From contig NZ_RBID01000015.1 of NCBI RefSeq assembly GCF_003633895.1, forward strand, positions 124,001 through 188,000: a DNA stretch of 64,000 nt, given 5' to 3'. The stretch comes from Vogesella indigofera. Its GTDB lineage: Bacteria; Pseudomonadota; Gammaproteobacteria; Burkholderiales; Chromobacteriaceae. The notes beneath the pieces are model-generated. The model saw nothing but the letters and a program-made list of their open reading frames with translations, was not told where the DNA came from and did not search any database. The position numbers and the translations under genes are program-made. Positions within the stretch are counted from its first letter, which is position 1. Each line of letters begins with the position of its first letter. Shown piece by piece: positions 26,291 through 37,161 of the stretch.

Positions 26291-27205
26291 ATGGACCTGA
26301 AACAGATCGAGTATTTCGTCCGCGTTGCCGAGCTGGGCAGCTTCACCCGTGCCTCCATCGTGCTCGACATCGCGCAGCCGGCGCTCAGCCGCCAGATTCG
26401 CCAGCTGGAGGTGGAATTGCGCCAGACGCTGCTCTTGCGCAACGGCCGTGGCGTGACGCTGACCGAGGCCGGCAAGCTGCTGCTGGAACACGGCCGCGGC
26501 GTGCTGCACCAGGTGGAACGCGCCAAGGAAGAGCTGGGCCGCGTGCGCGGCGCGCTGGCCGGCAAGGTGGCGCTGGGGCTGCCGCCCAGCCTGTCCCGCG
26601 TGCTGTCGGTGCCGCTGTCGCGCGCCTTCCGCACCCGGCTGCCGCAGGCGTCGCTGGCAATCCGCGAGGGTCTGTCCGCCAACATGCTGGAGGCGCTGCG
26701 CAACGGCCGCCTCGACATCGCGCTGCTGTACAACCCGGTGCCGTCTTCCGACATCGACATCACGCCGCTGTGCGACGAGATGCTGTACCTGGTGGAGCTG
26801 GCCGATGGCGATGTGGCGCCGGGCGCGGTGTCGCTGGCGGAGCTGGCCACCAGGCCGCTGGTGATCCCGTCGCAGCCGCACGCCATCCGCATGCTGGTGG
26901 AGTCGCAGCTGGGCGCGCAGGGCTTGCGGCCAACCATTGCGCTGGAGATCGACAGCGTGCCGGCGATCCTGGAGCTGGTGGCCGACGGCGCCGGCTGCGC
27001 GGTGCTGTCGCGGCTGGCGGTATCGACCAGCGACAAGGCGGCGCGGCTGCGGCTGCGCCCGATCGGCGAGCCGGGCCTGGTCAGCCGGCTGGCGCTGGCG
27101 GTCAGCTCGCACCGCCCCAGCACGCTGACGCAACAGGCGATGCAGGAGCTGGTGCGCGAGATGGTGCCGCCCATCGTGACGGGCAAGGCCTTGCCGGCGG
27201 CGTAA
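26291..27205 (+). CDS. LysR-family transcriptional regulator
   Basis: This 304-aa regulator has an N-terminal winged helix-turn-helix (MDLKQIEYFVRVAELGSFTRASIVLDIAQPALSRQIRQLE) and a C-terminal effector domain. The start at 26291 places the canonical first helix at the N-terminus; the frame is open back to 26144 but that part covers the upstream terminator. It lies between the quinate module and the protocatechuate 4,5-cleavage genes, facing the latter. It may activate the tautomerase gene 133 bp downstream and the lig operon, as LigR does elsewhere. The N-terminal sequence is closest in type to the Cbl/NAC-like LysR proteins of aromatic clusters. Confidence 0.82.
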   Translation: MDLKQIEYFVRVAELGSFTRASIVLDIAQPALSRQIRQLEVELRQTLLLRNGRGVTLTEAGKLLLEHGRGVLHQVERAKEELGRVRGALAGKVALGLPPSLSRVLSVPLSRAFRTRLPQASLAIREGLSANMLEALRNGRLDIALLYNPVPSSDIDITPLCDEMLYLVELADGDVAPGAVSLAELATRPLVIPSQPHAIRMLVESQLGAQGLRPTIALEIDSVPAILELVADGAGCAVLSRLAVSTSDKAARLRLRPIGEPGLVSRLALAVSSHRPSTLTQQAMQELVREMVPPIVTGKALPAA

Positions 27206-27338
27206 GGCGCCGGGTGCAGGGCTGGCACGCGCCGCCGCGACCGGTGGCTTTTCTCGAATCCAGTCCATATCAAACTGCTATATCTACTAGTTAGCTATCC
27301 ATATTTTGCAGCATCGCCGGCCGGCAGATACTGGCCGC

Positions 27339-28439
27339 ATGCAGACCTCTATCCCTACCCTGTTCATGCGCGGCGGTACTTCGCGCGGCCCGTTCTTCAA
27401 CGCAGCGGATTTGCCCGCAGACATTGAACTGCGCAACCGCGTGCTGCTCGCCGTGATGGGCTCGCCGGACCGCCGCCAGATCGACGGCCTCGGTGGCGCC
27501 AATCCGCTGACCAGCAAGGTCGGCATCGTTGCCCTGGGCACGACGCCCGGCATCGACCTCACCTTCCTGTTCGCGCAGATCACGCCGGACAAGGACAGCG
27601 TCGACACCACCCCCAACTGCGGCAACATGCTGGCCGCGGTGGTGCCGTTCGCGCTGGAGACCGGCATGCTCAAGGCGCAGGGCGAGACCAGCACCTTCCG
27701 CGTACTGACGCTGAATACCGACATGGCCTGCGACATCACCGTCGAGACCCCGAACGGCCAGGTGCGCTACGACGGCGACGCCCGCATCGATGGCGTGCCC
27801 GGCACCGCCTCGCCGATCACCATCAACTTCCTCGATACCGCCGGCTCGGTGTGTGCCGGCCTGCTGCCCACCGGCCAGGTGCGCGACACCGTCACCGTGG
27901 ACGGCATCGGCGACATCGAGGTGACCTGCATCGACAACGGCATGCCGCTGGTGATGCTGCGTGCCGCCGACCTTGGCCGCAGCGGTTACGAAACCGTGGC
28001 CGAGCTGAATGCCGACACCGAACTGAAAACAAAGCTGGAAGCGCTGCGCCTGACCTGCGGCCAACGTATGGGCCTGGGCGACGTCAGCAGCAAGACCTAT
28101 CCCAAAATGACGCTGATCGCGCCGCCACGCGGCGACGACGGCAGCCTCACCACCCGCAGCTTCATCCCGCACGTGTGCCACGACGCCATCGGCGTGCTGG
28201 CCGCGGTCACCGTCGGCACCGCCTGCGTGCTGGACGGCGCCATCACCGACGGCATCGCCCGCATCGATGCCGGCAGCAGCAAGCGGGTGTCGGTGGAGCA
28301 CCCGACCGGCGAATTCTCGGTGGAGCTGGAAACCGATCCGGCCAACCCGCAAAACGTGACCCGCGCCGCACTGTTGCGCACCGCGCGCCTGATCATGAAA
28401 GGTGAAGTGATGATTCCGGCTGCCGTCTGGCAGCGTTAA
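27339..28439 (+). CDS. galD: 4-oxalomesaconate tautomerase (PrpF family)
   Basis: This 366-aa enzyme of the PrpF/DAP-epimerase-like fold isomerises the keto and enol forms of 4-oxalomesaconate so that the hydratase can act. Family motifs are PTLFMRGGTSRGPFF at the N-terminus, DGLGGANPLTSKVGIV, TPNCGNMLAAVVPFALETG and HPTGEFSVELE-like EHPTGEFSVELE. The ATG at 27339 starts the homologous region; an earlier TTG at 27306 is not needed. By context it works with LigJ and LigK. Members also act on aconitates (PrpF), but the surrounding lig genes favour GalD function. Confidence 0.85.
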   Translation: MQTSIPTLFMRGGTSRGPFFNAADLPADIELRNRVLLAVMGSPDRRQIDGLGGANPLTSKVGIVALGTTPGIDLTFLFAQITPDKDSVDTTPNCGNMLAAVVPFALETGMLKAQGETSTFRVLTLNTDMACDITVETPNGQVRYDGDARIDGVPGTASPITINFLDTAGSVCAGLLPTGQVRDTVTVDGIGDIEVTCIDNGMPLVMLRAADLGRSGYETVAELNADTELKTKLEALRLTCGQRMGLGDVSSKTYPKMTLIAPPRGDDGSLTTRSFIPHVCHDAIGVLAAVTVGTACVLDGAITDGIARIDAGSSKRVSVEHPTGEFSVELETDPANPQNVTRAALLRTARLIMKGEVMIPAAVWQR

Positions 28440-28441
28440 GC

Positions 28442-28552
28442 GCCGCTAACAAAACCTCGCAGAGCACCTGAGCCAAGGCGCGCCGACGCAGACAGTACAA
28501 GTCGTACGGCAAGAAGGAGGCGCAACGCAGGATCAGGGGTTTTGTTAGTGGC
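28442..28552. repeat. Palindromic 111-bp element, family 2, copy 2
   Basis: The termini are GCCGCTAACAAAACC (28442-28456) and GGTTTTGTTAGTGGC (28538-28552), complementary with one mismatch. The interior matches copy 1 at 1734-1836 (GCACCTGAG, AAGGCGCGCCG, GCAGACAGTACAA, GGCGCAACGCAGGATCAGGGG). It starts 2 bp after the galD stop. Confidence 0.8.
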
Positions 28553-28699
28553 TCCAAGCAGCATCCGCCGGTCGATCGATCCTTCATACAACAACAGCAG
28601 AGGACGATCCCGCCGCCACGCGGCAGCCGGCAACCGTTTTACCCCGCCAAACCGCCATAGAGCGGTTTCGAGTCCAAACGCAACATAGAGATAACGACC

Positions 28700-30055
28700 A
28701 TGACCAAACCATCTGTTGATGTGCAGGAGTTCATCAACCGCCATCCGTTTTCGCGGTTCCAGTGGATTACCTTCGCGCTCTGCTTCTGCATCGTGCTGCT
28801 GGACGGTTTTGACACCGCCGCCATCGGCTATATCGCCCCGTCGCTGATCCAGGAATGGGGCGTCAGCAAGCCGGCGCTGGCACCGGTACTCAGCGCCGCG
28901 CTGTTCGGCCTCGCCGCCGGCGCGCTGATGGCCGGCCCGCTGGCCGACCGCCTCGGCCGCAAGAAGGTGCTGACCGGCTCGGTGCTGGTACTGGGCCTGT
29001 TCACGCTGCTTTCCGGCTTTGCCGCCGACCTGCAGAGCCTGACCGTGATGCGCTTCATCACCGGTATCGGCCTCGGCGCGGCGATGCCCAACGCGGTGAC
29101 GCTGATGAGCGAATACTGCCCCACCGCGCGCCGCTCGCTGCTGACCAATGCCATGTTCTGCGGCTTCCCGCTCGGCGCGGCGCTGGGCGGCTTCCTCGCC
29201 TCGTGGATGATTCCGCAGTGGGGCTGGCGCAGCGTGCTGGTGTTCGGCGGCGTGACGCCACTGCTGTTGCTGCTGGTGTTGCTGCTGCTGTTGCCGGAAT
29301 CGGTGCGCTACATGGTGGCCAAGGGTTATGACCACGCCCGCATCCAGGCGGTCATGAGCCGCATCTCCGCTACTGCCGCCGATGCCGCCTCCTTCTTCCT
29401 GTCCGAAACCCGCGCCGTCGCGGCCGGCAAGAGCGGCCTCGCCGTGGTGCTGTCGCCGTCCTACCGTGTCGGCTCGGTGATGCTGTGGCTGGCCTACTTC
29501 ATGGGTCTGGTGATCTTCTACGCGCTGGTCAACTGGATGCCCATCCTGTTCAAGGACGCCGGTATCGCGCCGAAACAGGCGATGCTGATTTCGGCGCTGT
29601 TCCCGCTGGGCGGCATCGGTGCCGTGTTCTGCGGCTACCTGATGGACCGCTTCAACGCCGACCGCATCATCGCCATCGGCTACCTGCTCACCGCGGCGTC
29701 GATCTACGCCATCGGCCAGGCAACCGGCAGCGTCGGCCTGCTGGTGGTGGTGGTGTTCGTTGCCGGCACCATCATGAATACCGCGCAATCGTCGATGCCG
29801 GCGCTGGCCGCCGGCTTCTACCCGACCCAGGGTCGTGCCACCGGCGTGGCGTGGATGCTGGGCATCGGCCGCTTCGGCGGCATCGCCGGCTCCTTCCTGG
29901 TGGCCGAACTGGCGCGCCGCCAGCTGGGCTTCGACCAGGTGTTCATGGTGCTGGCCATCCCGGGCCTGATCGCCGCCAGCGCGCTGTTCATCAAGCTGCG
30001 CGCCCATCCTGACAGCGGCAAGGTCTCGCTGCAGGCCGCCCCGCTAAGCCATTAA
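28700..30055 (+). CDS. pcaK: MFS transporter, AAHS family (protocatechuate/4-hydroxybenzoate uptake)
   Basis: This 451-aa inner-membrane symporter has 12 predicted helices. The first helix carries the DGFDTAAIGYIAPS motif, which is diagnostic of the aromatic acid:H+ symporter family, and the loop after helix 2 has GPLADRLGRKKVL. It probably imports protocatechuate, 4-hydroxybenzoate or vanillate for the ring-cleavage enzymes encoded next. The start follows AGAGATAACGACC. It precedes ligJ by 72 bp and may be the first gene of the lig operon. Confidence 0.85.
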   Translation: MTKPSVDVQEFINRHPFSRFQWITFALCFCIVLLDGFDTAAIGYIAPSLIQEWGVSKPALAPVLSAALFGLAAGALMAGPLADRLGRKKVLTGSVLVLGLFTLLSGFAADLQSLTVMRFITGIGLGAAMPNAVTLMSEYCPTARRSLLTNAMFCGFPLGAALGGFLASWMIPQWGWRSVLVFGGVTPLLLLLVLLLLLPESVRYMVAKGYDHARIQAVMSRISATAADAASFFLSETRAVAAGKSGLAVVLSPSYRVGSVMLWLAYFMGLVIFYALVNWMPILFKDAGIAPKQAMLISALFPLGGIGAVFCGYLMDRFNADRIIAIGYLLTAASIYAIGQATGSVGLLVVVVFVAGTIMNTAQSSMPALAAGFYPTQGRATGVAWMLGIGRFGGIAGSFLVAELARRQLGFDQVFMVLAIPGLIAASALFIKLRAHPDSGKVSLQAAPLSH

Positions 30056-30127
30056 TCACCGCCGCGGCTGCCGGGGCCCCCACCTGCCCCGGCCCGCGCC
30101 GCCCCCTGCTACCGAGAGGAAACCGAC

Positions 30128-31153
30128 ATGATCATCGACTGCCACGGCCACTACACCACCGCGCCCCAGGCACTGGAAGACTGGCGTAAGCGCCAGGTGG
30201 CCAACCTCGCCACCCCCGAGCTGGGCCCGAAAGTGTCCGAGCTGCAGATCAGCGACGACGAGCTGCGCGAGACCATCGAGAGCAACCAGCTGAAGCTGAT
30301 GAAGCAGCGCGGCTCCGACCTGACCATCTTCAGCCCGCGCGCGAGCTTCATGGCGCACCACATCGGCGACTTCAACACCAGCGCCACCTGGGCGGCGATC
30401 TGCAACGAGCTGTGTTTCCGCGTCAGCGAGCTGTTCCCGGAGCACTTCATCGGCGCGGCGATGCTGCCGCAGTCGCCGGGTGTCGATCCGGCCAGCTGTA
30501 TCCCGGAGCTGGAAAAGTGTGTGAAGGACTACGGTTTTGTCGGCCTCAACCTGAATCCGGACCCGTCCGGCGGCCACTGGACCAGCCCGCCGCTGTCCGA
30601 CAAACAGTGGTACCCGATCTACGAAAAAATGGTCGAGTACGACATCCCGGCGATGATCCACGTGTCCACCAGCTGCAACTGCGCGTTCCACACCACCGGC
30701 GCCCACTACCTGAACGCGGACACCACCGCCTTCATGCAGTGCCTGACCTCGGACCTGTTCAAGGACTTCCCGACGCTGAAGTTCGTGATCCCGCACGGCG
30801 GCGGCGCGGTGCCCTACCACTGGGGCCGTTTCCGTGGCCTGGCGCAGGAAATGAAAAAGCCGCTGCTGAAAGACCATCTGCTGAACAACATCTTCTTTGA
30901 CACCTGCGTCTACCACCAGCCGGGCATTGACCTGCTGACCCGCGTGATTCCGGTGGAAAACGTGCTGTTCGCCTCCGAGATGATCGGCGCCGTGCGCGGC
31001 ATCGACCCGGAAACCGGCCACTACTACGACGACACCAAGCGCTACATCGAGGCGGCCAACATCAGCGCCGAAGAGCGCCACCTGATCTACGAAGGCAACG
31101 CCCGCCGCGTGTATCCGCGTCTGGACGCGGCGCTGAAGGCCAAGGACAAATAA
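30128..31153 (+). CDS. ligJ: 4-oxalomesaconate hydratase
   Basis: This 341-aa amidohydrolase-superfamily enzyme adds water to 4-oxalomesaconate, giving 4-carboxy-4-hydroxy-2-oxoadipate. The metal site starts with [12 protein letters not shown] (His6, His8). [50 protein letters not shown] and [18 protein letters not shown] are LigJ features. A GAGAGGA site precedes the ATG. It is followed after 10 bp by ligK. Confidence 0.92.
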   Translation: MIIDCHGHYTTAPQALEDWRKRQVANLATPELGPKVSELQISDDELRETIESNQLKLMKQRGSDLTIFSPRASFMAHHIGDFNTSATWAAICNELCFRVSELFPEHFIGAAMLPQSPGVDPASCIPELEKCVKDYGFVGLNLNPDPSGGHWTSPPLSDKQWYPIYEKMVEYDIPAMIHVSTSCNCAFHTTGAHYLNADTTAFMQCLTSDLFKDFPTLKFVIPHGGGAVPYHWGRFRGLAQEMKKPLLKDHLLNNIFFDTCVYHQPGIDLLTRVIPVENVLFASEMIGAVRGIDPETGHYYDDTKRYIEAANISAEERHLIYEGNARRVYPRLDAALKAKDK

Positions 31154-31163
31154 GGAGCACATC

Positions 31164-31859
31164 ATGAACCTGCCAATGAACCAGCTCGGCATCGTCAAGC
31201 GCCATATCGAGCGTGCCGATCCGGCCGCCGTCGCCAAACTGGCACAGTTCGGCGTCGCCACCATCCACGAAGCGATGGGCCGCGTCGGCCTGATGAAGCC
31301 GTACATGCGGCCGGTGTACAAGGGCGCCAAGATCTGCGGCACCGCCGTGACCGTGCTGCTGCAGCCGGGCGACAACTGGATGATGCACGTCGCCGCCGAG
31401 CAGCTGCAGCCGGGTGACGTCGCCGTCGCCGCCTGCACCACCGACAACGAGGACGGCTTCTTCGGCGACCTGCTGGCCACCAGCTTCCAGGCGCGTGGCG
31501 CCAAGGGGCTGATCATCGACGGCGGTGTGCGCGACGTGGAAGAACTGGAACAGATGGGCTTCCCGGTATTCAGCCGCGCCATCAACGCCAAGGGCACCAT
31601 CAAGGCGACGCTGGGCTCGGTGAACATTCCGGTGATCTGCGCCGGCGCGCTGGTGAACCCGGGCGATGTGGTGATTGCCGACGTGGATGGAGTGGTGGTG
31701 GTACCGGCGGCGCTTGCGCAGCAGGTGGCCGACGCCGCCGAGAAGCGCGAGAGCTTCGAGGGCGAGAAACGCGCCAAGCTGGCCGCCGGCGTGCTGGGCC
31801 TCGACATGTACAAGATGCGCGAACCGCTGGCCCAGGCCGGCCTGCGCTACATCGACTGA
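31164..31859 (+). CDS. ligK: 4-carboxy-4-hydroxy-2-oxoadipate aldolase
   Basis: This 231-aa class II aldolase of the RraA-like fold splits 4-carboxy-4-hydroxy-2-oxoadipate into pyruvate and oxaloacetate, the final step of the pathway. [48 protein letters not shown] (with the catalytic GGVRD arginine and metal-binding Asp) and [17 protein letters not shown] are family markers. AAGGAG lies before the ATG. Confidence 0.92.
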   Translation: MNLPMNQLGIVKRHIERADPAAVAKLAQFGVATIHEAMGRVGLMKPYMRPVYKGAKICGTAVTVLLQPGDNWMMHVAAEQLQPGDVAVAACTTDNEDGFFGDLLATSFQARGAKGLIIDGGVRDVEELEQMGFPVFSRAINAKGTIKATLGSVNIPVICAGALVNPGDVVIADVDGVVVVPAALAQQVADAAEKRESFEGEKRAKLAAGVLGLDMYKMREPLAQAGLRYID

Positions 31860-31864
31860 ACAGC

Positions 31865-32797
31865 ATGAGCCAGCCCCGCTCCCCCCTGCACTGGCACATC
31901 GGCCTCGTCGGCTACGGCGAGGTTGGCCGCATCCTGGCGGAAGACCTGCGCCAGCTGGGCGTGCGCGTCAGCGCCTACGACCGCAAGCTGGACGAGCCGG
32001 TCAGCGCCGAACCGTTGCGCAGCCATGCGGCCAACCTTGGGGTGGCGCTGGCACCGTCGCCGCTGGCACTGGCCGCCGACGCCGACTGCCTGATCAGCGC
32101 GGTGACCGCCGACCAGACCGTGGCGGTGGCCGAAGCCTGCGCCCCGGCGCTGCGCCACGGCGCCTTCTTCCTCGACCTCAACTCCGCCTCGCCGGCGGCC
32201 AAGCAGGCAGCCGCGGCGCTGATCGACCGTGCCGGCGGCCGTTACGTGGAAGGCGCGGTGATGACCAGCGTGCCGCCGTATCGCAGCAAGGTGCCGCTGC
32301 TGCTGGGTGGCGAGTCGGCGGCGGCGCTGTGCCCGCTGCTGGGCGAGCTGGGCTTTGCCGCCCGCGTTGCCAGCGCGCAACTGGGCGTCGCCTCGGCCAC
32401 CAAGATGTGCCGCAGCGTGATGATCAAGGGGCTGGAAGCGATGGTGATCGAAAGCCTCAGCACCGCCCGCCACTACGGCGTGGAAGACGCGGTCGTGGCC
32501 TCGCTGTACGAAACCTTTCCCGGCATCGACTGGGAACAACAGGCGGCGTATTTCTTCCAGCGCGTGATCGAGCACGGTCGCCGCCGCAGCGAGGAAGTGC
32601 GCGAAGTGGCCAACACCGTCGCCGACGCCAGCCTCACGCCTTGGTCGGCCAGCGGCACCGCCGCCCGTCAGGCGTGGATGGCCGATCTCGCCGATGCCGG
32701 CGTATTCGGCAGCAAGCATGCCCCCGATTTTGCCCGCAGCCCGGACTGGCGCACCGAAGCCGATCGGCTGCTAGCCAGCCTCACACAGAAAGACTGA
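31865..32797 (+). CDS. NAD(P)-binding reductase with DUF1932 domain
   Basis: This 310-aa protein of the beta-hydroxyacid/6-phosphogluconate dehydrogenase type has an N-terminal Rossmann fold (IGLVGYGEVGRILAEDL, GxGxxG near residues 15-20) and a C-terminal helical DUF1932 domain (CRSVMIKGLEAMVIESLSTARHYGVEDAVVASL). It lies 5 bp after ligK and 3 bp before ligI, so it is co-transcribed with the pathway. No step of the known protocatechuate 4,5-pathway needs it. It could reduce a side product such as a hydroxy-oxoadipate or a keto acid. The reaction is unknown. Confidence 0.75.
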   Translation: MSQPRSPLHWHIGLVGYGEVGRILAEDLRQLGVRVSAYDRKLDEPVSAEPLRSHAANLGVALAPSPLALAADADCLISAVTADQTVAVAEACAPALRHGAFFLDLNSASPAAKQAAAALIDRAGGRYVEGAVMTSVPPYRSKVPLLLGGESAAALCPLLGELGFAARVASAQLGVASATKMCRSVMIKGLEAMVIESLSTARHYGVEDAVVASLYETFPGIDWEQQAAYFFQRVIEHGRRRSEEVREVANTVADASLTPWSASGTAARQAWMADLADAGVFGSKHAPDFARSPDWRTEADRLLASLTQKD

Positions 32798-32800
32798 ACC

Positions 32801-33724
32801 ATGCACTTTGAAAAAACCCCCGGCTGGCTGGACTGGTACCAGGGCCCAAGCACCCCCAAATTCAAACTGCCGGCCGGCGCGGTGGATGCCCACTGCCACG
32901 TGTTCGGCCCCGGCGCGGAGTTCCCGTACGCGCCGGAACGCAAGTACACCCCGTGCGACGCCAGCAAGGCGCAGCTGTTCGCGCTGCGCGACCAGCTCGG
33001 CTTTGCCCGCAACGTGATCGTGCAGGCCACCTGCCACGGCGCCGACAACCGCGCCATGGTCGATGCGCTGCTGCATTCCGACGGCAAGGCACGTGGCGTC
33101 GCCACCGTGCGCCGCAGCGTGAGCGATGAGGAGCTGCAGGCGATGCACGACGCCGGCGTGCGCGGCGTGCGCTTCAACTTCGTCAAGCGGCTGGTGGACT
33201 TCACCCCCAAGGACGAGCTGATGGAGATCGCCGGCCGCATTGCCCGCTTCGGCTGGCACGTGGTGATCTATTTTGAAGCGGTGGACCTGCCGGAGTTGTG
33301 GGACTTCTTCACCGGCCTGCCCACCACCGTGGTGGTCGACCACATGGGTCGCCCCGACGTGAGCAAGCCGCTGGACGGCCCGGAGTTCGAGCTGTTCCTG
33401 AAGTTCATGCGCGAGCACCCGAACGTGTGGAGCAAGGTCAGCTGCCCGGAACGGCTGTCGCTGACCGGCCCGCGCGCGCTGGACGGCGAGCAGGCTGCCT
33501 ACCGCGACGTGGTGCCGTTTGCACGCCGGGTAGTCGAGGAATTCCCGGATCGGGTACTGTGGGGCACCGACTGGCCGCACCCGAACCTGAAGGACCACAT
33601 GCCGGACGACGGCCTGCTGGTGGACTTCATCCCGCACATCGCGCCGACCGCCGAGCTGCAGCAAAAGCTGCTGGTGGCCAACCCGATGCGCCTGTACTGG
33701 CCGGAAGAAACACAGGAAGCGTAA
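32801..33724 (+). CDS. ligI: 2-pyrone-4,6-dicarboxylate hydrolase
   Basis: This 307-aa amidohydrolase opens 2-pyrone-4,6-dicarboxylate to 4-oxalomesaconate. VDAHCHVFGPGAEFPYAPERKYTPCDA contains the HxH pair at the start of the barrel. RGVRFNFVKRLVD, VVVDHMGRPDVSKPLDGPEF and LWGTDWPHPNLKDHMPDDGLLVDFIP (metal/catalytic Asp) match LigI closely. It is within the ligJ-K-I-A-B-C operon with gaps of a few bases on both sides. Confidence 0.93.
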   Translation: MHFEKTPGWLDWYQGPSTPKFKLPAGAVDAHCHVFGPGAEFPYAPERKYTPCDASKAQLFALRDQLGFARNVIVQATCHGADNRAMVDALLHSDGKARGVATVRRSVSDEELQAMHDAGVRGVRFNFVKRLVDFTPKDELMEIAGRIARFGWHVVIYFEAVDLPELWDFFTGLPTTVVVDHMGRPDVSKPLDGPEFELFLKFMREHPNVWSKVSCPERLSLTGPRALDGEQAAYRDVVPFARRVVEEFPDRVLWGTDWPHPNLKDHMPDDGLLVDFIPHIAPTAELQQKLLVANPMRLYWPEETQEA

Positions 33725-33727
33725 ATC

Positions 33728-35983
<2,256 letters not shown>

Positions 35984-35989
35984 AAAACC

Positions 35990-36118
35990 TGTTTACGATC
36001 AGCTGCGCGTCGGCGATACGGCGTTGAAAACGGCTTCGGATGCTCATTTACTCTGAGTAAACTCCGCTTCCTCAGCCGTTTTCGCCTTGTCTCGCTCTAG
36101 CTCGCAAGATCGTAAACA
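35990..36118 (+). repeat. Dispersed structured repeat, family 1, copy 3
   Basis: The element is 129 bp with perfect 11-bp inverted termini, TGTTTACGATC and GATCGTAAACA. The inner arms GAAAACGGCT / AGCCGTTTTC pair, and the apex TTTACTC / GAGTAAA pairs. It fills the gap between the ligC stop and the ribosome site of the aldo/keto reductase gene, so that gene's promoter must lie in it or upstream. Confidence 0.88.
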
Positions 36119-36137
36119 TGCTTTAAGGAGCAAACCC

Positions 36138-37139
36138 ATGCAACAGCGACAACTCGGCCCGTTCTCGGTCTCGGCCATTGGCCTCGGCTGCATGAACCTC
36201 AGCCACGCCTACGGCGTGCCGCCGACGCCGGAACAGGCCGAGGCGCTGTTGCTGGCGGCGCTGGACGCCGGCATCACCCTGTTCGATACCGCGGCGCTGT
36301 ACGGCTTTGGCGCCAACGAGGAGCTGGTGGGCCGCGTGCTGGCGCCGCACCGCAACCGCATCACGCTGGCCAGCAAGTGCGGCATGACCGGGGTGGAGGG
36401 TAAAAGGGTGATCGACGGCCGCCCGGAGACGCTGAAGCGCACCTGCGAAGACGCGCTGCGCCGGCTGCGTACCGAGGTCATCGACCTGTACTACCTGCAT
36501 CGCTGGGACAAGCAGGTGCCGATCGAGGACAGCGTCGGCGCGCTGGCCGAGCTGGTGCGCGAAGGCAAGATCCGCAGCATCGGCCTGTCGGAAGTGTCCA
36601 CCGCCACCCTGCGCCGCGCGCACGCGGTGCACCCGATTGCCGCGCTGCAGACCGAGTATTCGCTGTGGACGCGCAACGCGGAGATCGCGGTGCTGGATGC
36701 CTGCAAGCAGCTGGGCGTGGCCTTTGTCGCCTTCAGCCCGCTGGGGCGCGGCTTCCTCGCCGACGGCCTGCCGGACATGGCCACGTTGGCCGCACTGGAC
36801 GGCAAGGACATCCGCCGCGCGATGCCGCGCTTCGCCGCGGACAACTATGCGGCCAACCTTGACTTCCTCGCCGCCTACCGCGACATCGCCGCCGCCGCCG
36901 GCTGCACCCCGGCGCAACTGGCGCTGGCGTGGCTGTTTACCCGCGGCGAGCACGTGATCCCGATTCCGGGCACCACCCGCCTGGCGCACCTGCGCGAGGA
37001 CGTGGCCGCCAGCCGCGTGCAGCTGCGCGTGGAAACGCTGCAACAGCTGGAGGCATTGCTGGCATGGCTGCCGATTGCCGGCGCGCGTTACAACGCGGCG
37101 ACGCAGACCGAGATCGACACCGAAGAATTCCGCGCCTGA
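36138..37139 (+). CDS. Aldo/keto reductase
   Basis: This 333-aa NADPH-dependent oxidoreductase is of the AKR superfamily (YajO/Tas-like group). FDTAALYGFGANEELVGRVL contains the catalytic Asp and Tyr, LASKCGM the lysine, and YYLHRWD the histidine. The C-terminus has VIPIPGTTRLAHLREDVAA, a nucleotide-binding segment. The start at 36138 has AAGGAG seven bases upstream; an earlier start at 36087 lies in the repeat. It may reduce aldehydes arising from aromatic catabolism, but the substrate is not known. Confidence 0.85.
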   Translation: MQQRQLGPFSVSAIGLGCMNLSHAYGVPPTPEQAEALLLAALDAGITLFDTAALYGFGANEELVGRVLAPHRNRITLASKCGMTGVEGKRVIDGRPETLKRTCEDALRRLRTEVIDLYYLHRWDKQVPIEDSVGALAELVREGKIRSIGLSEVSTATLRRAHAVHPIAALQTEYSLWTRNAEIAVLDACKQLGVAFVAFSPLGRGFLADGLPDMATLAALDGKDIRRAMPRFAADNYAANLDFLAAYRDIAAAAGCTPAQLALAWLFTRGEHVIPIPGTTRLAHLREDVAASRVQLRVETLQQLEALLAWLPIAGARYNAATQTEIDTEEFRA

Positions 37140-37161
37140 GGCGCAACACTGATTGCGACCC

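Noticed and set aside
27206-27338. LysR binding site upstream of the tautomerase gene
   Set aside because: The AT-rich stretch is a plausible promoter region, but no clear T-N11-A interrupted palindrome could be fixed.
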